In this document: positions 26,999-36,400 of the stretch, in pieces
How positions within the stretch are numbered: the stretch's first letter is position 1
Layout of the letters: the number at the start of each line of letters is the position of its first letter
DNA from: Eledone cirrhosa
Lineage: Eukaryota > Mollusca > Cephalopoda > Octopoda > Eledonidae
Direction of reading: 5' to 3'
Length of the DNA: 64,000 bases
Assembly (NCBI GenBank): GCA_964016885.1
Contig: OZ024740.1
Span: 7,646,450 to 7,710,449, forward strand
Notes under the pieces: model-generated
Databases searched by the model: none
Told to the model about the DNA's origin: nothing
The model's input: only the letters and a program-made list of their open reading frames with translations
Translations under genes and position numbers: made by a program

Positions 26999-29900
26999 AT
27001 GAATCTGCGAGCTACCAAGCACCCACGTGAAGCGCCAACCCAGAGACCCTCCCCTACGAGTGTCGACAAATGCCCAAAACTCCGAGTTGGTACCATCAAT
27101 GTAGGCTCAATGAAAGGAAGAGCAGGAGAAATCGTAGAAATGCTAGAGCGAAAGGAAGTTGATGTATGCTGTGTGCAAGAGACTAGATGGAGAGGAGGGT
27201 CTGCTAGAGTCCTTGTAGGAAAAAGCCAGTGCTACAAATTTTTCTGGGTGGGAAATGACGATGGGATGGGTGGTGTAGGTATACTATTAGCTGACAAGTG
27301 GGTAGATAAAGTAATCTCAGTGTACAGGGTAAATGCAAGAATCATTAAACTCAGACTAGTCCTGAATAAGACAATTACCACAATAATATCAGCTTACGCA
27401 CCCCAATCGGGGCTGCCAGACGAACTTAAGGATAGGTTTTACGAGTCCCTAATACACACTACTGCTCTAACAGACGACAAGGACTTCCTAATCATTGCAG
27501 GAGATTTTAACGGACACGTAGGTAAACACTGCGACGGCTTCAATAGAGTACATGGAGGCCATGGAGTTGGCACAAGGAATGAGGAAGGATTCAGACTTCT
27601 AGAATTCTGCGACGCCAATGACATGTTGATATGTAACACAAACTTTAAAAAACCCGACAACCACCTGATCACCTATAGATCAGGGGAGCACTCTAGTCAG
27701 TTAGATTTTATCCTCATCAGAGGACGTGACAGATGGACGGTCGTAAACACAAAAGCCTTCCCTAGTGAGGAATGTACATCCCAACATAGCTTAGTTGTCA
27801 GCGACCTCACGGTCAGAACTAGACGAGCCCTGAAACAGAGGCCAACCTGGAGAAGAAAGATCTGGAAGCTGAAAGTCCCCTCAACCAGTAACAGATTTAA
27901 AGATATTTTACTCAACGCCTACGACAGTAAAGAAGAACAGATAGAGACATTTAACGTAGAAGAGAACTGGGAGTTCCTAAAAAATAACTTACTAGAGGCG
28001 ACGGATGAGGTTTGTGGCTGGAGTAAGACCTCAAGCAGGAGGAGAGTGACTTGGTGGTGGAACAATAAGGTAGATGAAGCAGTCAAGGCCAAGAGACAGG
28101 CATGGAAAGAATGGAAGAACGGGGGGAGCAGGGTACATTACATAGAGACCAAGAGGGAAGCTAGGCGACAAGTATACTTAGCTAGGAGGGAAGCAGAGGA
28201 TAGAAAATTCAAGCATGTTTTACAACGTGAGGACCAGAAACAGGAGGTATTCAAGATTGCGAGGCAGTGTGTCAGAGATAGTTGTGATGTCATTGGAGAG
28301 AAGTGTATCCGGAATGATAAAGGTGAGCTTGCCCTCACAAGTGCTGAGAAGAAAGATGCATGGAAGAGTCATTATGATAGATTACTAAATGAGGAGAATG
28401 CATGGGAAGAAGAGACCCTACCCCACGTAGACCCTATAGAGGGACCAGCAGTACAAGTCAGCGGCAGCGTAGTAAGTAAGGCAATCAGAGATATGAAGAT
28501 AGGGAAGGCAACCGGTCCATCGGGTATAGCTGCCGAGATGCTGAAGGCATCTGGGTCTGTAGGTCACACTATAACCACACGTATCGTTAACCAGGTAATA
28601 CTAGAGGGGGCCATACCAAAAGATTGGTGCAGTAGCATCATTGTCAACTGCTACAAAGGTAAAGGCGATGCACTAGATAGAGGAAACTATAGAGGTATAA
28701 AGTTGATGGACCAGGTCATGAAAGTAACAGAAAGAGTTATAGCACAGCTGATTAGGGACCGGGTGAATATAGACGAGATGCAATTTGGGTTTGTTCCAGG
28801 GAAAGGCACCACTGATGCGCTCTTCCTTGTGAGGCAATTACAGGAAAAGTACCTAGCTAAAAGTAAGCCACTCTACTTGGCATTTGTCGACCTTGAGAAA
28901 GCCTTTGACAGAGTTCCACGTGCAGTAATCTGGTGGGCTCTTAGAAAACTAGGAGTAGATGAATGGCTTGTGAAAGCGGTACAAGCCATGTATAGGGGAG
29001 CAGTCAGCAAAGTTAGGATTGGCAATGAGTATAGCGAGGAATTTAGCGTACAGGTTGGGGTCCACCAGGGCTCTGTTCTTAGCCCTCTCCTGTTCATCAT
29101 AGTCCTGCAGGCAATAACGGAGGAGTTTAAGACCGGATGCCCATGGGAACTCCTGTATGCTGATGACCTCGCACTCATAGCTGAATCTATGGTAGAACTA
29201 GAGAATAAATTCCAAACCTGGAAGCAGGGACTAGAGAGAAAGGGCCTCAAAGTCAACATGACAAAGACTAAGGTCCTTATAAGTAGACGAGAAAACAGAA
29301 CCCAGATCCCCTCAGGGAAATGGCCTTGCTCAGTATGTAGGAAAGGTGTAGGTAGGAACTCCATTCTTTGCCCCAAATGCAAACAATGGGTACACAAGAG
29401 ATGTAGCGGGATCTCAGGAAGCTTAATTAAGAATGTAGGATTCACATGCAGCAGCTGTGCTGAAACAGCAAGCAAACAGCCACAGGAAACAAGTACCACC
29501 AATCTCTGGGAGGGCCCTGTAGAAACAGTAGACAGCTTCTGCTACCTAGGTGACCGAATTAGCAACGGAGGTGGGTGCTCAGAAAGTACAATAACTAGGG
29601 TAAGAACGGGATGGAAGAAGTTTAGGGAACTACTACCACTGCTAGCTGCAAAAGGCTTTTCCCTCAGAATGAAAGGCAGACTGTATGATGCGTGTATCCG
29701 AACAGCGATGTTGCATGGTAGTGAGACCTGGGCGCTGAAGGTGGAAGACTTACGTAGATTAGAGAGAAACGAAGCCTGCATGCTCCGATGGATGTGTAAC
29801 AGTAATATACGTGAACGACAAAGCTTAAATGAATTGAGAGAGAGACTGAGCATAAGAGGAATCAAATGCTGCGTGCAGGAGAGGCGGTTACGCTGGTATG

Positions 29901-30118
29901 GACATGTGATGCGTATGAAGGATGACAGCTGCATAAAAAGGTGCAGAGCACTAGAAGTTGATGGAAACCGCGGAGTGGGGAGACCCAAGATGACTTGGGA
30001 TGAGGTGATAAAAGCCGACCTTACCCAACTACACCTCTCAAAGTTAATGACACACGACCGTGACTTCTGGCGTCACGCAGTAATACAGGGTACCCGACCT
30101 CCCATGGGTACATGCTGA
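26999..30118 (+). CDS. LINE ORF: endonuclease-reverse transcriptase with PHD-like finger (1039 aa)
   Basis: This protein would nick target DNA and copy its own RNA there (target-primed reverse transcription). Residues 28-270 form an apurinic-type endonuclease: N34 (GTINVGSM), E61 (QETRW), SAYAP at 131-135, GDFNG at 168-172, D236 (QLDFIL) and H263 in SQH, where many relatives have SDH. A basic linker rich in R/K/W covers about 275-430. The reverse transcriptase spans about 540-765: NYRGIKL at 563-569, FGFVPGK at 596-602, FVDLEKAFD at 629-637 with D631, HQGSVLSPL at 689-697 and YADD at 720-723. A C4HC3 PHD-like finger lies at 777-820, followed by a C-terminal region with RRLRWYGHVMRM (962-973) and GRPKMTWDE (994-1002). 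No stop or frameshift is present. Met1 is chosen because the next Met (38) falls inside the endonuclease fold. The true start could lie in lost 5' sequence. Expression is unknown. Confidence 0.93.
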   Translation: MNLRATKHPREAPTQRPSPTSVDKCPKLRVGTINVGSMKGRAGEIVEMLERKEVDVCCVQETRWRGGSARVLVGKSQCYKFFWVGNDDGMGGVGILLADKWVDKVISVYRVNARIIKLRLVLNKTITTIISAYAPQSGLPDELKDRFYESLIHTTALTDDKDFLIIAGDFNGHVGKHCDGFNRVHGGHGVGTRNEEGFRLLEFCDANDMLICNTNFKKPDNHLITYRSGEHSSQLDFILIRGRDRWTVVNTKAFPSEECTSQHSLVVSDLTVRTRRALKQRPTWRRKIWKLKVPSTSNRFKDILLNAYDSKEEQIETFNVEENWEFLKNNLLEATDEVCGWSKTSSRRRVTWWWNNKVDEAVKAKRQAWKEWKNGGSRVHYIETKREARRQVYLARREAEDRKFKHVLQREDQKQEVFKIARQCVRDSCDVIGEKCIRNDKGELALTSAEKKDAWKSHYDRLLNEENAWEEETLPHVDPIEGPAVQVSGSVVSKAIRDMKIGKATGPSGIAAEMLKASGSVGHTITTRIVNQVILEGAIPKDWCSSIIVNCYKGKGDALDRGNYRGIKLMDQVMKVTERVIAQLIRDRVNIDEMQFGFVPGKGTTDALFLVRQLQEKYLAKSKPLYLAFVDLEKAFDRVPRAVIWWALRKLGVDEWLVKAVQAMYRGAVSKVRIGNEYSEEFSVQVGVHQGSVLSPLLFIIVLQAITEEFKTGCPWELLYADDLALIAESMVELENKFQTWKQGLERKGLKVNMTKTKVLISRRENRTQIPSGKWPCSVCRKGVGRNSILCPKCKQWVHKRCSGISGSLIKNVGFTCSSCAETASKQPQETSTTNLWEGPVETVDSFCYLGDRISNGGGCSESTITRVRTGWKKFRELLPLLAAKGFSLRMKGRLYDACIRTAMLHGSETWALKVEDLRRLERNEACMLRWMCNSNIRERQSLNELRERLSIRGIKCCVQERRLRWYGHVMRMKDDSCIKRCRALEVDGNRGVGRPKMTWDEVIKADLTQLHLSKLMTHDRDFWRHAVIQGTRPPMGTC
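29327..29458 (+). other. PHD-like zinc finger coding segment of LINE-1
   Basis: Encodes C777-x2-C780-x10-C791-x2-C794-x4-H799-x2-C802-x14-C817-x2-C820. The spacing and the WVHKRC core match the C4HC3 PHD pattern. The finger lies directly after the reverse transcriptase domain and before the C-terminal region. In other proteins such fingers read histone H3 tails; a role in chromatin targeting here is inference. Confidence 0.8.
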
Positions 30119-30164
30119 AGCATATAAACAATATGCCCCCCCCCCCCCCCCACCGCAAGGTGGT

Positions 30165-30179
30165 CGTGGAGGTGCCACG
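30165..30179 (+). other. LINE-1 3' UTR mini-hairpin 1
   Basis: CGTG-N7-CACG with loop GAGGTGC, inside the first module of the 3' UTR. The next such hairpin starts 49 nt downstream. The stem is only 4 bp, so a structural role is tentative. Confidence 0.55.
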
Positions 30180-30213
30180 GCAAAAAAGCACCCAGCCCAC
30201 ACTGTAAAGTGGA

Positions 30214-30228
30214 CGTGTAGGCGCCACG
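30214..30228 (+). other. LINE-1 3' UTR mini-hairpin 2
   Basis: CGTG-N7-CACG with loop TAGGCGC, in the second module, 49 nt after the first. It has the same stem and a different loop. Confidence 0.55.
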
Positions 30229-30370
30229 AAAAAGCACCCAGCACTCACTGTAAATGAGGTTGGTGTTAGGAAGGGCATCCAGCTGTAGAAATCAAGCCAG
30301 ATCAGTTCCTGTATGAGCAAGGCATGGTCAGCCGACCAGACACTGCCCACAACAGGACAACCCGTCTAAC

Positions 30371-30384
30371 CCATGCTAGCGTGG
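30371..30384 (+). other. LINE-1 terminal hairpin
   Basis: CCATG-CTAG-CGTGG forms a 5-bp stem with one U-G pair and a 4-base loop, 20 bases before the (GAT)7 tail. LINE-2 has CCATG-CAAG-CGTGG at the same place. Confidence 0.5.
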
Positions 30385-30404
30385 AAGAACGGACGTAAAA
30401 CGGT

Positions 30405-30425
30405 GATGATGATGATGATGATGAT
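30405..30425 (+). repeat. (GAT)7 tail of LINE-1
   Basis: Seven GAT units end the element. The final AT could equally belong to the satellite flank (ATTTCATTTCC), which leaves a 2-base ambiguity at the 3' junction. Confidence 0.9.
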
Positions 30426-33400
30426 TTCATTTCCTATTGTTATATCAGTTTCCATTGGTAGGTCAGTTTCTATTGGTATGTCAGCTTCTATTGGTATACC
30501 AGTTTCTATTGGTATGTCAGTTTCGATTAGCATGACAATTTCTATTGGTATGTCAGTTTCTATTGGTATGTATGTTTCTAATAGTATATCAGTTTTGATT
30601 TGTATATCAGTTTCGATTGGTATGTCAGTTTCTATTGGTATATCAGTTTTGATTGGTATATCAGTTTCAATTAGTATGTCAGTTTCTATTGGTATATCAG
30701 TTTCGATTGGTATATCAGTTTCGATTAGTATGTCAATTTCTATTGGTATGTCAGTTTCTATTGTTATATAAGTTTTGATTGGTATATCAGTTTCAATTAG
30801 TATGTCAGTTTCTATTGGTATATCAGTTTCGATTGCTATGTCAGTTGCTATTGTTATATCAATTTCGATTGGTATGTCAGTTTCTATTGGTATGTCAGTT
30901 TCTATTGGTATATCAGTTTCGATAGGTATGTCAGTTTCGATTATTATATCAGTTACTATTGTTATCTCAGTTTCGATTTGTATGTCAGTTTCGATTGGTA
31001 TATCAGTTTCGATTGGTATGTCAGTTTCTATTGGTATATCAGTTTCTATTGGTATGTCAGTGTCGATAGGTATGTCAGTTTTTATTGATATATCAGTTTC
31101 GATTGGTATGTCAGTTTCTATTGGTTTGTCAGTTTCGATTATTTTATCAGTTAGTATTGGTATGTCAGTTTCGATTGGTATGTCAGTTTGGATTGGTATA
31201 TCAGTTTTGATTAGTATGTCAGCTTCTATTGGTATATCAGTTTCGATTGGTATATCAGTTTCGATTTGTATATGAGTTTCGATTGGTATGTCATTTTCGA
31301 TTAGTATATCAGTTTCTATTGGTATGTCAGTTTCGATTGGTATGTCAGATTCTATTGGTATATCAGTTTCGATTGGTATATCAGTTTCGATTGGTATATC
31401 AGTTTCTATTGGTATATCAATTTCTATTGGTATGTCAGTTTTGATTGGTATATCAGTTTCGATTAGAATGTCAGTTTCGATCGGTATGTCAGTCTCGATT
31501 GGTATATCAGTTTCGATAGGTATGTCAGTTTCGATTGGTATGTCAGTTTTGATTGGTATATCAGTTTCTATTGCTATATCAGTTTCTGTTGGTATGTCAG
31601 TTTCGATTGGTATGTCAGTTTCTATTGGTATATCAGTTTCGATTGGTATATCAGTTTCTATTGGTATATCAGTTTCTATTGGTATATCAGTTTGATTAGA
31701 ATGTCATTTTCGATTGGTATGTCAGTTTCGATTGGTATATCAGTTTCGATACGTATATCAGTTTCGATTGGTATGTCAGTTACGATTGGTATATCAGTTT
31801 CTATTGCTATATCAGTTTCTGTTGGTATGTCAGTTTCGATTCATATGTCAGTTTCGATTAGTATATCAGTTTATATAGGTATGTCAGTTTCTATTCGTAT
31901 ATCAGTTTTGATTGGTATGTCAGTTTCGATTAGTATTTCAGTTGCTATTGGTATATCAGTTTCAATTCGTAGGTCAGTTTCTATTGGTATGTCAGTTTCT
32001 ATTGGTATACCAGTTTCGATTGGTATGTCAGTTTCTATTGGTATGTATGTTTCTATTAGTATATCAGTTTTGATTGGTATATCAGTTTCGATTGGTATGT
32101 CAGTTTCTATTGGTATATCAGTTTTGATTGGTATATCAGTTTCAATTAGTATGACAGTTTCTATTGGTATATCAGTTTCGATTGGTATATCAGTTTCGAT
32201 TAGTATGTCAATTTCTATTGGTATATCAGTTTCTATTGGTATATCAGTTTTGATTGCTATATCAGTTTCAATTAATATGTCAGTTTCTATTTGTATATCA
32301 TTTTCGATTGCTATGTCAGTTGCTATTGGTATATCAATTTCGATTGGTATGTCAGTTTCTATTGGTATGTCAGTTTTTATTGGTATATCAGTTTCGAAAG
32401 GTATGTCAGTTTCGATTCTTATATCAGTTACTATTGTTATCTCAGTTTCGATATGTATGTCAGTTTCGATTGGTATATCAGTTACGATTGGTATGTCACT
32501 TTCTGTTGGTATATCAGTTTCTATTGGTTTGTCAGTTTCGATAGGTATGTCAGTTTTTATTGGTATATCAGTTTCGATTGGTATGTCAGTTTCTATTGGT
32601 TTGTCAGTTTCGATTGGTATTTCATTTCCTATTGTTATATCAGTTTCCATTGGTAGGTCAGTTTCTATTGGTATGTCAGCTTCTATTGGTATACCAGTTT
32701 CTATTGGTATGTCAGTTTCGATTAGCATGACAATTTCTATTGGTATGTCAGTTTCTATTGGTATGTATGTTTCTATTAGTATATCAGTTTTGATTTGTAT
32801 ATCAGTTTCGATTGGTATGTCAGTTTCTATTGGTATATCAGTTTCGATTGGTATATCAGTTTCGATTAGTATGTCAATTTCTATTGGTATGTCAGTTTCT
32901 ATTGTTATATAAGTTTTGATTGGTATATCAGTTTCAATTAGTATGTCAGTTTCTATTGGTATATCAGTTTCGATTGGTATGTCAGTTTCTATTGGTATGT
33001 CAGTTTCTATTGGTATATCAGTTTCGATAGGTATGTCAGTTTCGATTATTATATCAGTTACTATTGTTATCTCAGTTTCGATTTGTATGTCAGTTTCGAT
33101 TGGTATATCAGTTTCGATTGGTATGTCAGTTTCTATTGGTATATCAGTTTCTATTGGTATGTCAGTGTCGATAGGTATGTCAGTTTTTATTGATATATCA
33201 GTTTCGATTGGTATGTCAGTTTCTATTGGTTTGTCAGTTTCGATTATTTTATCAGTTAGTATTGGTATGTCAGTTTCGATTGGTATGTCAGTTTCGATCG
33301 GTATATCAGTTTCTATTGGTATGACAGTTTCGATTGGTATATCAGTTTGGATTGGTATGTCAGTTTGGATTGGTATATCAGTTTTGATTAGTATGTCAGC

Positions 33401-36400
33401 TTCTATTGGTATATCAGTTTCGATTGGTATATCAGTTTCGATTTGTATATGAGTTTCGATTGGTATGTCATTTTCGATTAGTATATCAGTTTCTATTGGT
33501 ATGTCAGTTTCGATTGGTATGTCAGATTCTATTGGTATATCAGTTTCGATTGGTATATCAGATTCGATTGGTATATCAGTTTTGATTGGTATATCAGTTT
33601 CTATTGGTATATCAATTTCTATTGGTATGTCAGTTTTGATTGGTATATCAGTTTCGATTAGAATGTCAGTTTCGATTGGTATGTCAGTTTCGATTGGTAT
33701 ATCAGTTTCGATAGGTATATCAGTTTCGATTGGTATGTCAGTTTTGATTGGTATATCAGTTTCTATTGCTATATCAGTTTCTGTTGGTATGTCAGTTTCG
33801 ATTGTTATGTCAGTTTCTATTGGTATATCAGTTTCGATTGGTATATCAGTTTCGATTGGTATATCAGTTTCTATTGGTATATCAGTTTCTATTGGTATGT
33901 CAGTTTTTATTGGTATATCAGTTTTGATTAGAATGTCATTTTCGATTGGTATGTCAGTTTCTATTGGTATATCAGTTTCGATTGGTATGTCAGTTTTGAT
34001 TGGTATATCAGTTTCTATTGCTATATCAGTTTCTGTTGGTATGTCAGTTTCGATTGGTATGTCAGTTTCGATTAGTATTTCAGTTGCTATTGGTATATCA
34101 GTTTCCATTCGTAGGTCAGTTTCTATTGGTATGTCAGTTTCTATTGGTATACCAGTTTCGATTGGTATGTCAGTTTATATTGGTATGTATGTTTCTATCA
34201 GTATATCAGTTTTGATTGGTATATCAGTTTCGATTGGTATGTCAGTTTCTATTGGTATATCAGTTTTGATTGGTATATCAGTTTCAATTAGTATGTCAGT
34301 TTCTATTGGTATATCAGTTTCGATTGGTATATCAGTTTCGATTAGTATGTCAATTTCTATTGGTATATCAGTTTCTATTGGTATATCAGTTTTGATTGCT
34401 ATATCAGTTTCAATTAATATGTCAGTTTCTATTTGTATATCATTTTCGATTGCTATGTCAGTTGCTATTGGTATATCAATTTCGATTGGTATGTCAGTTT
34501 CTATTGGTATGTCAGTTTTTATTGGTATATCAGTTTCGATAGGTATGTCAGTTTCGATTCTTATATCAGTTACTATTGTTATCTCAGTTTCGATATGTAT
34601 GTCAGTTTCGATTGGTATATCAGTTACGATTGGTATGTCACTTTCTGTTGGTATATCAGTTTCTATTGGTATGTCAGTTTCGATAGGTATGTCAGTTTTT
34701 ATTGGTATATCAGTTTCGATTGGTATGTCAGTTTCTATTGGTTTGTCAGTTTCGATTGGTATTTCATTTCCTATTGTTATATCAGTTTCCATTGGTAGGT
34801 CAGTTTCTATTGGTATGTCAGCTTCTATTGGTATACCAGTTTCTATTGGTATGTCAGTTTCGATTAGCATGACAATTTCTATTGGTATGTCAGTTTCTAT
34901 TGGTATGTATGTTTCTATTAGTATATCAGTTTTGATTTGTATATCAGTTTCGATTGGTATGTCAGTTTCTATTGGTATATCAGTTTTGATTGGTATATCA
35001 GTTTCAATTAGTATGTCAGTTTCTATTGGTATATCAGTTTCGATTGGTATATCAGTTTCGATTAGTATGTCAATTTCTATTGGTATGTCAGTTTCTATTG
35101 TTATATAAGTTTTGATTGGTATATCAGTTTCAATTAGTATGTCAGTTTCTATTGGTATATCAGTTTCGATTGCTATGTCAGTTGCTATTGTTATATCAAT
35201 TTCGATTGGTATGTCAGTTTCTATTGGTATGTCAGTTTCTATTGGTATATCAGTTTCGATAGGTATGTCAGTTTCGATTATTATATCAGTTACTATTGTT
35301 ATCTCAGTTTCGATTTGTATGTCAGTTTCGATTGGTATATCAGTTTCGATTGGTATGTCAGTTTCTATTGGTATATCAGTTTCTATTGGTATGTCAGTGT
35401 CGATAGGTATGTCAGTTTTTATTGATATATCAGTTTCGATTGGTATGTCAGTTTCTATTGGTTTGTCAGTTTCGATTATTTTATCAGTTAGTATTGGTAT
35501 GTCAGTTTCGATTGGTATGTCAGTTTGGATTGGTATATCAGTTTTGATTAGTATGTCAGCTTCTATTGGTATATCAGTTTCGATTGGTATATCAGTTTCG
35601 ATTTGTATATGAGTTTCGATTGGTATGTCATTTTCGATTAGTATATCAGTTTCTATTGGTATGTCAGTTTCGATTGGTATGTCAGATTCTATTGGTATAT
35701 CAGTTTCGATTGGTATATCAGTTTCGATTGGTATATCAGTTTCGATTGGTATATCAGTTTCTATTGGTATATCAATTTCTATTGGTATGTCAGTTTTGAT
35801 TGGTATATCAGTTTCGATTAGAATGTCAGTTTCGATCGGTATGTCAGTCTCGATTGGTATATCAGTTTCGATAGGTATGTCAGTTTCGATTGGTATGTCA
35901 GTTTTGATTGGTATATCAGTTTCTATTGCTATATCAGTTTCTGTTGGTATGTCAGTTTCGATTGGTATGTCAGTTTCTATTGGTATATCAGTTTCGATTG
36001 GTATATCAGTTTCTATTGGTATATCAGTTTCTATTGGTATATCAGTTTGATTAGAATGTCATTTTCGATTGGTATGTCAGTTTCGATTGGTATATCAGTT
36101 TCGATACGTATATCAGTTTCGATTGGTATGTCAGTTACGATTGGTATATCAGTTTCTATTGCTATATCAGTTTCTGTTGGTATGTCAGTTTCGATTCATA
36201 TGTCAGTTTCGATTAGTATATCAGTTTTTATAGGTATGTCAGTTTCTATTCGTATATCAGTTTTGATTGGTATGTCAGTTTCGATTAGTATTTCAGTTGC
36301 TATTGGTATATCAGTTTCAATTCGTAGGTCAGTTTCTATTGGTATGTCAGTTTCTATTGGTATACCAGTTTCGATTGGTATGTCAGTTTCTATTGGTATG

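Larger units (their letters stand above)
26995..30423 (+). mobile_element. LINE-1: non-LTR retrotransposon, RTE-like, near full length
   Basis: A 3429-bp block of unrelated, non-repetitive sequence splits the satellite. Left of it the array reads TCAGTTTCGATTG and right of it ATTTCATTTCC, against TCAGTTTCGATTGGTATT with TCATTTCC in the empty copy at 44314. The insertion therefore has no target-site duplication and lost GT. The element has one ORF (endonuclease plus reverse transcriptase), a 3' UTR of about 300 bp and a (GAT)7 tail with no poly(A). One ORF, an apurinic-type endonuclease and a short simple-repeat tail fit the RTE group; the clade call is from memory. Whether the 5' end is complete is unclear, because the ORF begins 4 bases after the junction. 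Confidence 0.95.
30119..30423 (+). other. LINE-1 3' UTR
   Basis: Non-coding 3' end of the element. It carries a C16 tract (30136-30151), two related modules of about 48 bp (30160-30208 and 30209-30254), a conserved module GGTTGGTGTTAGGAAGGGCA at 30258-30277 with downstream CCAGCTGTAGAAA, a terminal hairpin (30371-30384) and the (GAT)7 tail. Its second half matches LINE-2 and, from memory, the common tail of octopus and squid SINEs and LINEs. In RTE-like elements such tails are thought to be recognised by the reverse transcriptase. Confidence 0.85.
25315..31279 (+). repeat. HOR-B copy 2, split by LINE-1
   Basis: The copy runs 25315-26994, is interrupted by LINE-1, and resumes at 30424. Relative to copy 1 it has 54 bp more before the LINE and 72 bp less after it (near 31.18 kb). 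Both differences are whole numbers of monomers. After removing LINE-1 its length is about 2537 bp. Confidence 0.85.

Noticed and set aside
26995..27060. Internal promoter or 5' UTR of LINE-1
   Set aside because: Only 4 bases precede the ATG and no promoter motif is visible; 5' truncation cannot be excluded.
28873..29502. 209-codon - strand open frame inside LINE-1
   Set aside because: It lies antisense to the RT and finger region, shows no recognisable domain, and the + strand frame has all RT motifs. It is a shadow.
30405..30425. (GAT)7 as an independent microsatellite
   Set aside because: It occurs only at the 3' ends of both LINEs with the same copy number, so it is the element tail.
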